Positions 36,687 to 45,013 of a stretch of DNA of 64,000 nt are shown in pieces; position 1 is the first letter of the stretch; each line of letters opens with the position of its first letter. The stretch spans positions 2,914,001 to 2,978,000 of the forward strand of contig NZ_CP159510.1 of assembly GCF_040529185.1 (NCBI RefSeq). Reading direction: 5' to 3'. The translations under genes were made by a program, and so were the position numbers. This stretch comes from Sporolactobacillus sp. Y61 (GTDB lineage: Bacteria > Bacillota > Bacilli > Bacillales > Sporolactobacillaceae). The notes beneath the pieces were generated by a model. The model searched no databases. It was not told the origin of the DNA and saw only the letters and a list, made by a program, of their open reading frames with translations.

Positions 36687-37628
36687 ATGTCGTACACGTT
36701 GAAAGTAGTTAAATCCATTGATGAGCTGGTTGGCCATACACCGATGGTACGTCTGAACCGACTGCCTGACCCGAATGGCGCATCCATTTATGCAAAACTT
36801 GAATATTTCAATCCAACCAAAAGTGTCAAAGACCGCGCTGCACGGCATATGATTCTGGCCGCTGAACAAGAGGGAAAATTGAAGAAAGGCGCGACAATTA
36901 TTGAACCTACATCAGGAAATATGGGCATCGGGCTGGCGATGAATGCTGTTGCCCGGGGCTATAAAGCCATGATCGTGATGCCGGATACGATGACCAGAGA
37001 GCGCAAGAACCTCCTTAAAGCTTTCGGTGCGGAAGTCGTCCTGACACCCGGGCGTGACAAAATGCCCGGAGCCATCCGGAAAGCAGAAGAACTGAATCGA
37101 ACCATACCGGACAGTTTCATGCCGATGCAGTTCTCAAATCCGGCAAATCCGCAGGCTCATCTTTTGTCCACCGCACCGGAGATTATCGAGGATATGAACA
37201 CACTGGGCAAACCTTTGCGGGCATTTGTTGGGGCAGCAGGCACCGGTGGAACCATTACAGGCACCGGGAAAGCCTTAAAAAAAGCCTTTCCGGAGTTGAC
37301 CATCCATATCTGTGAACCATCCGGATCCCCTGTCCTGAGTGGTGGAAAACCCGGCAGACACAAGATCGTCGGAACGAGTCCGGGTTTTATACCGGAGACA
37401 CTTGATCTTTCATTAGTTGACGAAATTATCAAGGTCAGTGACCACGATGCTTATGAGATTACCCGTCGTCTGGCAACTGAGGAAGGCATCTTGTGCGGTC
37501 CGTCATCAGGGGCTTCTGTTTTTGTTGCTCTTCAGGTAGCCAGGCGCTTTACTCCGGGCGATGTCATTGTTTGTATGATCAACGATACAGGGGAACGTTA
37601 CCTTTCAGGAGACATCTTTCCCCGGTAA
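36687..37628 (+). CDS. ytkP: Cysteine synthase family protein (YtkP-like)
   Basis: A PLP enzyme of the OASS/CBS type, 313 aa. The PLP lysine is in NPTKSVKDRAA near residue 47. The TSGNMGIGLA substrate loop and the phosphate loop GAAGTGGTITGTG near residue 185 follow, with GPSSGASVFVALQ near residue 272. Making cysteine from O-acetylserine and sulfide is the family reaction. YtkP of B. subtilis is an uncharacterised paralogue in the same position, so the true substrate is uncertain. A terminator follows. Confidence 0.88.
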   Translation: MSYTLKVVKSIDELVGHTPMVRLNRLPDPNGASIYAKLEYFNPTKSVKDRAARHMILAAEQEGKLKKGATIIEPTSGNMGIGLAMNAVARGYKAMIVMPDTMTRERKNLLKAFGAEVVLTPGRDKMPGAIRKAEELNRTIPDSFMPMQFSNPANPQAHLLSTAPEIIEDMNTLGKPLRAFVGAAGTGGTITGTGKALKKAFPELTIHICEPSGSPVLSGGKPGRHKIVGTSPGFIPETLDLSLVDEIIKVSDHDAYEITRRLATEEGILCGPSSGASVFVALQVARRFTPGDVIVCMINDTGERYLSGDIFPR

Positions 37629-37650
37629 ATCTGTATATTCCTTCAACATA

Positions 37651-37686
37651 AAAACTGCCCTTCACACCCGAAGAAGGCAGTTTTTT
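37651..37686 (+). terminator. Terminator after the cysteine synthase gene
   Basis: AAAACTGCC pairs with GGCAGTTTT across about 16 bases, followed by a run of T (37681-37686). Confidence 0.9.
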
Positions 37687-37781
37687 CCATTCACACGATA
37701 GAAAATGATCCTGTTCCATCCACCAGAAGTCCAGCTTCGCCGGCTGAAATCAAGGACACCGGCGTAAAAAAAATAAAAGGT

Positions 37782-37809
37782 TTGACATTTTCTGAAAAAG
37801 AGTTATATT
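37782..37809 (+). promoter_or_regulatory. Strong sigma-A promoter upstream of ytzE
   Basis: TTGACA (37782-37787) and TATATT (37804-37809) are 16 bases apart. The leader to the ytzE start would be about 125 bases. Confidence 0.75.
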
Positions 37810-37939
37810 AAAAATGAAATCAGGAGTCTTGGAGAGTAACTTCCTGCATACTGAATCTTCTGTATTTTCCCGCACCTTGCATATTCGATTCAATGGAAGT
37901 CATATTCTTCTATTGACAATAAATTTAGGGAGTGGTGAT

Positions 37940-38158
37940 TTGAGTCCTTCAACTGATCGTATGCTGAACCGCGTAAAGTCTGTATATCTTTACATTCGCA
38001 GACAAGGTGTTGTCACAACGAAAGAACTGGTTGAAGAATTTGACATGACACAACGAACAATGCAGAGAGATTTAAATATTCTGACGTATAACAATTTAGT
38101 CAGAAGCCCGCGCAGAGGGCAATGGATGGTCACTGAAAAAAAAGTTAAAGTTTCATAA
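37940..38158 (+). CDS. ytzE: Small DeoR-type DNA-binding protein (YtzE-like)
   Basis: A 72-aa stand-alone helix-turn-helix: TDRMLNRVKSVYLYIRR, then TTKELVEEFDMTQRTMQRDLNIL as the recognition part, ending in RRGQWMVTEKK. It lacks the sugar-sensing domain of full DeoR proteins. I start at the TTG at 37940, with AGGGAGTGG about 5-8 bases upstream; this gives the length of B. subtilis YtzE, also next to ytkP. The longer frame upstream shows no family similarity. A terminator hairpin follows directly. Confidence 0.85.
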   Translation: MSPSTDRMLNRVKSVYLYIRRQGVVTTKELVEEFDMTQRTMQRDLNILTYNNLVRSPRRGQWMVTEKKVKVS

Positions 38159-38164
38159 TCTGGT

Positions 38165-38188
38165 GAGCTGTATATCACAGCTCTTTTT
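38165..38188 (+). terminator. ytzE terminator
   Basis: A 7-bp stem GAGCTGT/ACAGCTC with a 5-base loop, followed by TTTTT. Confidence 0.9.
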
Positions 38189-38246
38189 ATTTGCCTTTTT
38201 ACAGGATCAGGAATTTCAACTGTTATCGCCAAACACCCTGCCCTGT

Positions 38247-38255
38247 CATAGACTA
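38247..38255 (+). promoter_or_regulatory. Sigma-K-like -10 element
   Basis: CATAGACTA matches the sigma-K -10 pattern CATANNNTA and lies 47 bases before the next start codon. A matching -35 (AC-rich) is only weakly present, so this is suggestive only. Confidence 0.35.
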
Positions 38256-38301
38256 ATGTAACGTCAAGTACAAATAACCGCTGACAGGGAGGATGGTATC
38301 G

Positions 38302-38706
38302 ATGTTTCCATCACAAAATGAATTCAGTCAGGCAGAATATCCGTTTTTCCCCCATCCATCACATCCTGCACAAGACAGCAATGGGATGTTTCCGTATCAG
38401 GAGCCAGATCCTGCAGGCATGGAAAGCAGCACAGCATCAGCCTTTCCTGACCTCGCTGATACCTGGACCGGCAGACCGGGCAGCATTTATGACAGGCAGC
38501 CGCCGGGGCCGGGAGAAGGTCCCTTTGAAAGAAGATTACGCCAGCTCGAACAACGGCAGGAACATACGGAACGTGAAATCAACCGAATCCAGAGACAGCA
38601 GGAACGCTTTAACCGGGAACTGAACAGTCTGGATCGCAGGCTGCGGATTATTGAACGACGACTGGGTGTCCCCGTGCCGCCAATCGGTGGTCCGGGTCGA
38701 CCATAA
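38302..38706 (+). CDS. Hypothetical proline-rich and coiled-coil protein, possibly spore-coat related
   Basis: I do not recognise a family. The 134 aa split in two. Residues 1-75 are rich in Pro, Phe, Ser and Asp (FFPHPSHPAQDSNGMFPYQE). Residues 76-122 are a charged coiled coil with heptads of Arg, Glu, Gln and Leu (RLRQLEQRQEHTEREINRIQ), then a Pro-Gly tail. AGGGAGG lies 9 bases before the ATG at 38302; an ATG three codons earlier touches that site. The composition and the sigma-K-like -10 suggest a mother-cell coat protein. That is inference. Confidence 0.65.
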   Translation: MFPSQNEFSQAEYPFFPHPSHPAQDSNGMFPYQEPDPAGMESSTASAFPDLADTWTGRPGSIYDRQPPGPGEGPFERRLRQLEQRQEHTEREINRIQRQQERFNRELNSLDRRLRIIERRLGVPVPPIGGPGRP

Positions 38707-38730
38707 GGAAGTCTGGCTCAAAAAAATTAA

Positions 38731-38866
38731 GATTTCAATCAGTGGGGGAATCTTTATCCTCCACTGATTGTGTCATCAGGCTGCTGCGGGCAGTTTATCT
38801 CCCACCCGGACATCTCCGTTTCCCCTCATGGCCCTGAGGTGGGGGGGTACTGCCCGTTCATGCGGG
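38731..38866 (-). repeat. Structured intergenic element R2, copy B
   Basis: Reverse-strand counterpart of 14064-14193. Read on the minus strand it starts CGCATGAACGGGCAG right after the ytgP terminator hairpin. It can fold as an outer stem CGGGCAGT/ACTGCCCG and a second stem CTCCCACC/GGTGGGGG, which enclose CGGA/TCCG and CCTCA/TGAGG hairpins. A separate hairpin CAATCAGTGG/CCACTGATTG follows. The compensating differences between copies suggest that structure, not protein, is kept. Confidence 0.8.
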
Positions 38867-38902
38867 ATAAAACGGACAGAGAACGATTTCTGTCCGTTTT
38901 AT
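38867..38902 (-). terminator. Terminator overlapping the ytgP stop codon
   Basis: A perfect 14-bp inverted repeat, ATAAAACGGACAGA (38867-38880) with TCTGTCCGTTTTAT (38889-38902) and an 8-base loop. The ytgP stop lies inside it. Confidence 0.75.
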
Positions 38903-40518
38903 CCTTTACTGTGTCTTGATTGTGATCCTGCTTTGTGTGATTTTCCCAATACTTTTCTCAGTAAACCGGTATATCTGGCGAGAAGCAGATAGACGGCAGC
39001 ACCCGCAAGAACGCTTATGATGAGAATAAGAAATGCCATAAATCTACTTGCTGTAAATGATCCTCCGAAAAAGAAGAAGATCAGCCGGATCAACAGAATC
39101 ATAATCGTCGTGTAGACAACGATATGAATGACCTGCTGAGCAATCAGCGAGAAAGTATACGCTGTAGCTTTTCGAACAGCAGCAGCAATGATCATAATGG
39201 AAAGCGCATAGCCTGCGTTCGTGGCGATGACCGGACCGATCATGCCAAAAAATTTCATACATACCGGATTCAGAAGTATTTTGACGACCACACCGGCTCC
39301 AAGAGCAATCAGTGTCACCTTTTGCCGGTTAATCCCCTGAACAATTGAAGCCAGAACCTGAAACAGAGCGAATAAAATGGCCGTTGGTGCATACCAGGTG
39401 AGAATTTTACCACCAATCTGCATCAGTTCGACCTGGCCGGGATTATAATAAAGCACGACATGGACCATATTTCCGAGAACGGACAGGCCAAAGGCGGCGG
39501 GAACCGTCAGAAACAGAACGAGCTGAAGGGCCTGAGTGATTTTCTCACGAACATCTTTCATCTTCCCTCTGGCGTAAGAGGCAACAATTGCCGGGACCGC
39601 GCTGACGGCCAGAGAGGTCGCCAGGGTGACGGGGATCATGACAAGCTTCTGATCATTCATCGTCAGATCGGCAATTACGGCGCGAGTGACTTCACGGCTG
39701 TAATGTAAATAATGAAAAGCCATGGACTGATCAATCAGCTGATACAGCTGCATGGCAATGCCGACCGCCACAAATGGAATGGCATAAGTAATCAGTTCCT
39801 TGTACATCGAAAAGAGGGACAGCCTGCGTCGCGAAGATGGGCCCTGATTCATCCGGCTGATCTTATTTCTTCTGGACACCCAGTAATGCATCATGACATA
39901 AAGACCCGCTACCGCACCGACAAACGCGGCAAAAGTTGCGAGCGCCGCCGCGATAACAACAGATCCTCCGAAGACCTTAACAACAACAAACGCGCCAATC
40001 AGGATAAAAGCGACACGGACAATCTGTTCGACAACCTGTGACACCGCAGTTGGTCCCATCGACTGAAAGCCCTGAAAGTAACCGCGTAGAAGACTCATCA
40101 TCGGAACAATCAGAATGGCAATACTGACCACACGGATAACCAGCACAACAGAGTCGAAGTAGCTCGATGGAATATCAAAGAGCTCAGCTATTTTCGGCGC
40201 TCCGAAAAACATGAGCAGAAATCCGATCAGACCGGTTCCCAGCATGATGAAAATGCCGGACTTGAGCAGTCTTCTCCCTGCTTCATAGTCTCCGAGCGCA
40301 TTATATTTTGACACAAATTTCGAGACGGCCAGTGGAAGCCCCATCGTTGAAATACTCAGCATGATCGCGTACGGTGTATATGCATATTGATAAAGAAAAG
40401 ATCCTTCTTCTCCAGTCAGCCAATAATAAGGAATGACAAACAGGATCCCGAGAAAACGAGAAAAAAAGGTGGCGACAGTAAGAATCATCGTCCCTCTGAT
40501 CATCTTGGACGTAGCCAT
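38899..40518 (-). CDS. ytgP: YtgP/MurJ-type lipid II flippase (MviN/SpoVB family)
   Basis: A polytopic MOP-superfamily transporter of 539 aa with about 14 membrane segments. The start MATSKMIRGTMILTVATFFSRFLG and the block GLPLAVSKFVSKYNALGDY near residue 60 are typical of Firmicutes YtgP. YtgP can act as a lipid II flippase in B. subtilis, so peptidoglycan precursor export is the likely role. SpoVB is a paralogue, but the genome position matches ytgP. AGGAG lies about 8 bases before the ATG. Confidence 0.88.
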   Translation of the reverse strand: MATSKMIRGTMILTVATFFSRFLGILFVIPYYWLTGEEGSFLYQYAYTPYAIMLSISTMGLPLAVSKFVSKYNALGDYEAGRRLLKSGIFIMLGTGLIGFLLMFFGAPKIAELFDIPSSYFDSVVLVIRVVSIAILIVPMMSLLRGYFQGFQSMGPTAVSQVVEQIVRVAFILIGAFVVVKVFGGSVVIAAALATFAAFVGAVAGLYVMMHYWVSRRNKISRMNQGPSSRRRLSLFSMYKELITYAIPFVAVGIAMQLYQLIDQSMAFHYLHYSREVTRAVIADLTMNDQKLVMIPVTLATSLAVSAVPAIVASYARGKMKDVREKITQALQLVLFLTVPAAFGLSVLGNMVHVVLYYNPGQVELMQIGGKILTWYAPTAILFALFQVLASIVQGINRQKVTLIALGAGVVVKILLNPVCMKFFGMIGPVIATNAGYALSIMIIAAAVRKATAYTFSLIAQQVIHIVVYTTIMILLIRLIFFFFGGSFTASRFMAFLILIISVLAGAAVYLLLARYTGLLRKVLGKSHKAGSQSRHSKG

Positions 40519-40633
40519 GCGGAAACGCTCCTAAGCAGTACTTTTATCGGACAAATGTCCGCAACTTTTTCTATTTTACCACAACTGATGCCGTGATTAA
40601 GTTTTGCCATATGGCAACTTTTTGTATTTGGCA

Positions 40634-40670
40634 AAAAACAAAGCTTTACGGAAAAAGGATTCCATAAAGC
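40634..40670 (-). terminator. Terminator of the leuS transcript
   Basis: On the minus strand GCTTTAtGGAA pairs with TTCCgTAAAGC (40643-40670) and is followed by TTTGTTTTTT. It lies after the broken rhodanese gene, which suggests leuS and that gene once formed one transcript. Confidence 0.85.
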
Positions 40671-40689
40671 TCTGGTAAAAATCTGCTGA

Positions 40690-41010
40690 TGTCGGGCCAT
40701 GCTTCCGCACCACTCAAACATTCCGCCTGTCCCATTCATGACGTTGAACCCTTGAACCCCCCTGTTCCTGAAGAAATTCAGCAGCAGGAGTGCTGCGACG
40801 CCCGGCACGACAGGCCCTCACATATCCTGCAAAACGGTCCATCTTATCGATATACAAAGGAAGATCGAAAAATTCGAACATGCACCGCCTGCGGTATTTT
40901 CCCCGCTGCGACTTCCTCATCTTCGGACATCAATCACCTTTATCTCATCACCACGCTCAAGTCTTCGGCGCCGTCCATTCGGACCTGCGCTTCGTATTTC
41001 GACCAGATGA
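40690..41010 (-). pseudogene. Broken rhodanese-domain gene downstream of leuS
   Basis: Pieces of a single-domain rhodanese (YtwF type) are spread over three frames. First EIRSA...RRLERGDEIKVIDVR, then DEEVAAGKIPQAVHVR, then DLPLYIDKMDR...ACRAGRRSTPAAEFLQEQG with the active-site Cys loop CRAGRRS, then FNVMNGTGGMFEWCG. Frame changes occur near 40920, 40868 and 40757. Each is one extra or two missing bases. An intact protein would be about 100 aa. It starts about 13 bases after leuS and precedes the leuS terminator. Several breaks in 320 bases suggest real decay rather than one sequencing error. Confidence 0.75.
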
Positions 41011-41022
41011 ATGACCTCCCGA

Positions 41023-43452
41023 TCACCTGGCAACAATATTCACCAACTTATCCGGGACGGCAATCACTTTTTTCACGGTTTTGCCTTCAAGATTTTCAGC
41101 GACACGCTGGTCATTCAGCGCTGCTTTCTCAAGCGTTTCCTTCTTTGCTCCTTTATCAATCATCAGCCTTGAACGGATTTTACCGTTTACCTGGACGACA
41201 ATTTCAATCCTCTTTTCAGAGAGTTTCGATTCATCATAAGTCGGCCAGGCAGATTTTTCAATAGACTCCTGATGACCGAGCAGCGACCAGATTTCCTCAC
41301 TGATGTGCGGAGCGACCGGCGACAGCAGCTGAATAAAGCCTTCCGCCATCGACTTTGGTATCTTCTCCTGTTTGTATGCTTCATTAATGAAGGTCATCAG
41401 CTGGGCAATACCGGTATTATAATGCATGATCTCAAAGTCTTCCGTCACTTTTTTTACGGTCTGATGATAGACCTTCTCAAATTCAGCATCCGCGGTGAAA
41501 CTGTCTGAAACCCCGTCGGAGATTTTTCCATCAGCTGAAACAAACAGTCTCCAGACACGATCAAGAAATCTGCGTGATCCGTCTATGCCTTTTTCAGACC
41601 AGGCCACTGCCGCATCAATAGGGCCCATGAACATTTCGTAGAGACGAAGTGTATCGGCACCATGTGAAGCAACGATGTCATCCGGATTCACCACATTGCC
41701 CTTGGATTTACTCATCTTCTCATGATTGCCGCCGAGAATCATTCCCTGATTCACCAGTTTCTGAAAAGGCTCTTTGGTCGGCACGATGCCAAGATCATAA
41801 AGCACCTTGTGCCAGAAACGGGCATACAGCAAGTGCAGAACAGCATGTTCGGCACCGCCGACATAAAGATCGACAGGCATCCAGTGTTTCAGTTTTTCCG
41901 GGTTGGCCAGCTGCTTTTTATTATGCGGATCGACATACCGGAGAAAATACCAGCTGCTTCCTGCCCATTGCGGCATCGTATTGGTTTCCCGTCTGCCCTT
42001 CATTCCGGTCTTTGGGTCCACCACGTTAATCCAGTCCGTATCGTTGGCAAGCGGAGATTCACCTGTACCGGAAGGCTTAATATTCTTTGTCTTCGGCAGG
42101 CGCAGCGGCAGTTCATCTTCCGGAACTGGTTTTGTGGTCCCATCTTCCATATGAATGACGGGGATCGGCTCCCCCCAGTAACGCTGCCTGCTGAACAGCC
42201 AGTCGCGTAACCTGTAGGTAATTTTCCGTTTACCGGCCTTGTGTTCTTCCAGCCACGCAATCATTTTCGTGATGGCATCCTGCTTTCCTAATCCATCCAG
42301 GAAGCCGGAATTTACATGTTTACCTTCCCCGGTGTAGGCTTCTTTTGACAGATCACCGCCGGAAACGACCTCAATAATGGGCAGTCCGAATTTCTTTGCA
42401 AATTCATAATCACGATCATCATGTCCGGGTACCGCCATGATTGCACCGGTGCCATAGGTGATCAGGACATAATCAGCAATCCAGATCGGCACTTTCCGTC
42501 CGTTAACCGGATTGATGGCATACGCCCCGGTAAACGTACCGGTTTTTGTTTTGTTGAGATCTGTACGCTCAAGATCACTCTTAACTGCAACCTTCCTGCG
42601 ATAGCTGTCAACTGCTTCTTTTTGTTCCGGTGTGACGATCTTGTCAACCAGTTTGTGCTCTGGTGCAAGAACCATGTAGGTTGCACCGAACAGCGTATCA
42701 GGACGCGTTGTAAAGACAGTCACCTTTTCATCCGGATGTCCGTCCACCTGGAATACAACTTCGGCTCCTTCCGAGCGTCCGATCCAGTTCCGCTGCATCT
42801 CTTTAATGCTGTCCGGCCAGTCCAGATCATCCAGATCCTTGAGCAGCCTGTCGGCATAGGCAGTGATCCGGAGCATCCACTGTTTCATCGGCTTCCGGAT
42901 GACGGGGAAACCGCCGCGCTCACTTTTTCCGTCAATCACTTCCTCATTAGCCAGAACGGTTCCCAGAGCCGGGCACCAGTTGACCGGCACTTCTGCCTCG
43001 TAAGCGAGCCCTTTCTTATAAAGCTGAAGAAAAATCCACTGTGTCCATTTATAGTATTCCGGGTCAGTCGTATTAATTTCCCGATCCCAGTCATAAGAAA
43101 AGCCCAGTGATTTAATCTGCCTTTTAAACGTTTGGATATTCTGTTTGGTAAATTCAGCAGGGTCGTGGCCGGTATCGAGCGCGTACTGTTCAGCCGGCAG
43201 TCCAAAGGCGTCCCATCCCATCGGATGAAGAACTTCAAATCCCTGCATCCGTTTCATCCGCGCAAGTATGTCCGTGGCCGTATATCCTTCAGGATGTCCG
43301 ACGTGAAGTCCCTTCCCGGACGGATAAGGAAACATATCAAGCACGTAATATTTCGGTTTACCCGAATCCTCATTTGTTCTAAACGTATGGTGATCATCCC
43401 AGTATTTCTGCCATTTCGCTTCAATTTTTCTATGATCAAAAGTCAGCCCCAT
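41023..43452 (-). CDS. leuS: LeuS, leucyl-tRNA synthetase
   Basis: A class I synthetase of 809 aa charging tRNA-Leu. The HIGH-type motif is [17 protein letters not shown] near residue 42. The editing CP1 domain runs from about 225 to 415 and contains [12 protein letters not shown]. The [10 protein letters not shown] motif lies near residue 575, and the C-terminal domain ends [13 protein letters not shown]. The length is standard for Bacillales. AAGGAGGG lies 7 bases before the ATG. It is controlled by a T-box leader. Confidence 0.97.
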   Translation of the reverse strand: MGLTFDHRKIEAKWQKYWDDHHTFRTNEDSGKPKYYVLDMFPYPSGKGLHVGHPEGYTATDILARMKRMQGFEVLHPMGWDAFGLPAEQYALDTGHDPAEFTKQNIQTFKRQIKSLGFSYDWDREINTTDPEYYKWTQWIFLQLYKKGLAYEAEVPVNWCPALGTVLANEEVIDGKSERGGFPVIRKPMKQWMLRITAYADRLLKDLDDLDWPDSIKEMQRNWIGRSEGAEVVFQVDGHPDEKVTVFTTRPDTLFGATYMVLAPEHKLVDKIVTPEQKEAVDSYRRKVAVKSDLERTDLNKTKTGTFTGAYAINPVNGRKVPIWIADYVLITYGTGAIMAVPGHDDRDYEFAKKFGLPIIEVVSGGDLSKEAYTGEGKHVNSGFLDGLGKQDAITKMIAWLEEHKAGKRKITYRLRDWLFSRQRYWGEPIPVIHMEDGTTKPVPEDELPLRLPKTKNIKPSGTGESPLANDTDWINVVDPKTGMKGRRETNTMPQWAGSSWYFLRYVDPHNKKQLANPEKLKHWMPVDLYVGGAEHAVLHLLYARFWHKVLYDLGIVPTKEPFQKLVNQGMILGGNHEKMSKSKGNVVNPDDIVASHGADTLRLYEMFMGPIDAAVAWSEKGIDGSRRFLDRVWRLFVSADGKISDGVSDSFTADAEFEKVYHQTVKKVTEDFEIMHYNTGIAQLMTFINEAYKQEKIPKSMAEGFIQLLSPVAPHISEEIWSLLGHQESIEKSAWPTYDESKLSEKRIEIVVQVNGKIRSRLMIDKGAKKETLEKAALNDQRVAENLEGKTVKKVIAVPDKLVNIVAR

Positions 43453-43487
43453 GGCCCAACCCTCCTTCTTTCATCATGTAACAATAT

Positions 43488-43776
43488 AAAAACCCCCCGC
43501 CCTTAACTTGTTGTCAGGGACGAGAGGTTGATCACAATGTTATTCCCGCGGTACCACCCACATTAGTATGCAGCCTGCAGAATCAGACTGATACTCGCTT
43601 ATTCCCTTAACGCGGGTGTACGGCAAAACCTTCCAAATAAATCATGAACAGGAAAATCTGCTGCTCCGGGGCGAGTTCGCTGCTTTTCTGTGCCGGCTTG
43701 CACCATCCGCCGGCTCTCTGTAATCAGATCGGCATCTACTGTTCCCCTTCATCGCTTTCCATTGATTCAGCTTGTG
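43488..43776 (-). promoter_or_regulatory. Leucine T-box riboswitch of leuS
   Basis: On the minus strand the leader holds the T-box sequence TGGGTGGTACCGCG (43547-43560). A candidate specifier codon CTC (43673-43675) lies in GCGAACTCGCC. A terminator stem around 43492-43530 pairs CTCTCGTCCCT with AGGGCGGGGGG and ends in TTTTT (43488-43492). Uncharged tRNA-Leu would favour the antiterminator and leuS expression. T-box plus Leu specifier plus leuS downstream agree. Confidence 0.93.
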
Positions 43777-43782
43777 TCTTTC

Positions 43783-43811
43783 ATTCTATGTAATCCATTT
43801 TAGTCTGTCAA
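43783..43811 (-). promoter_or_regulatory. leuS promoter
   Basis: TTGACA (43806-43811) and TAGAAT (43783-43788) on the minus strand are 17 bases apart. Transcription would begin near 43776 and read the T-box leader. Confidence 0.85.
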
Positions 43812-43931
43812 TATGCAAATTGAAAGATACAAAATATTTTTTCCTTTTGTTCCTGTTTTCATACGTCCACTTCACGTATGTTGTAAACTTTGTTAGAATG
43901 CACGTTAGAGAAGACAAGGAGGATCAGATAA

Positions 43932-44902
43932 ATGTCTGAAAACAGGTGTCCGGATTTTTTTGGCTCGGACAAGCGCTACTTTTCATGGAATACTTACCTC
44001 AGACAGCGGTTTGGTGAAAAGGTGTTTAAGGTGCCGCTGGATGGCGGTTTTGACTGCCCGAACCGGGACGGAAAAGTCGCTTACGGTGGCTGTACATTTT
44101 GCAGTCAGAAAGGATCCGGAGATTTTGCGGGAGACCGGCGGGATGATCTTGCCACTCAGTTTCAGACAGTAAAGAAGAGAATGCTGAAAAAATGGCCGCA
44201 TGCCAGAAAATATATTGGCTTTTTTCAGGCCTTTACCAATACATATGCACCGGTTGATGTGCTGCGCGAGCGATTTGAAGTCATACTCGAACAGGAAGGT
44301 GTCGCAGGCCTCTCCATTGCGACTCGTCCGGACTGTCTGCCGGATGATGTGGTTGACTACCTTGCAGACCTGAATCAGCGTACTTATCTCTGGATAGAGC
44401 TTGGTCTGCAGACTGTTCATGATGAAACCGGAAAACTGATCAATCGCGCTCATGACTATGCCTGTTTTGTTGAAGGCGTCAACAAACTCAGGAACAGAGG
44501 GATTCGCATCTGTGTGCACATCATTGACGGATTACCACGGGAAACCCCGCAGATGATGATGGAAACAGCCCGTTCTGTTGCGCATCTGGATGTCCAGGGT
44601 ATAAAAATCCACCTGCTTCATCTGCTGAAAAAAACAGCTATGGTGAAACAGTATGAAAAAGGCATGCTCCAATTCCTTGATTTTCATACCTATGTCAATC
44701 TTGTCTGTGATCAGCTGGAAATCCTGCCTCCGCAGATGGTCATTCACCGGCTGACCGGGACGGACCCGCAAACCTGTTGATCGGTCCGATGTGGAGTCTG
44801 AACAAATGGGAGGTTCTGGATGCCATTGACGATGAATTAGAACGCCGGGACAGCTGGCAGGGAAAATTTTATTCGTCCTCCCGGAACGCGGCATCCCGGT
44901 GA
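43932..44902 (+). pseudogene. ytqA: YtqA-type radical SAM protein with a single-base frameshift near its end
   Basis: A radical SAM enzyme (Elp3-like TIGR01212 family, YtqA/YhcC). The cluster cysteines are in DCPNRDGKVAYGGCTFCS near residue 38. Family blocks GIRICVHIIDGLPRETPQMM and GIKIHLLHLLKKT follow. In the open frame the protein stops early at 44778 (RLTGTDPQTC). Adding one base to GGG at 44757-44759 restores DGPANLLIGPMWSLNKWEVL and runs to a stop at 44900-44902, giving 323 aa, the normal length. A strong terminator follows at 44979. Function in the family is not firmly known. Confidence 0.88.
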
Positions 44903-44978
44903 AGAAAAATCCGGCTTCGGCAAAGCCTGGTTGCCCTTTGCACCCGAATTTTAAATTTTCTTAATAGCACAAAGAAAA

Positions 44979-45006
44979 ACGAGGCAGAAATTCGCCTCGT
45001 TTTTTC
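44979..45006 (+). terminator. Bidirectional terminator between ytqA and ytpB
   Basis: ACGAGGC (44979-44985) pairs with GCCTCGT (44994-45000), with a T-run on the plus strand and an A-run before the stem that serves the minus strand. It lies between convergent genes. Confidence 0.92.
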
Positions 45007-45013
45007 TGTTATG

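Noticed and set aside
40689..41264. A 191-codon plus-strand reading frame across the 3' end of leuS
   Set aside because: It is antisense to leuS and to the rhodanese remnant, which explains the region better.
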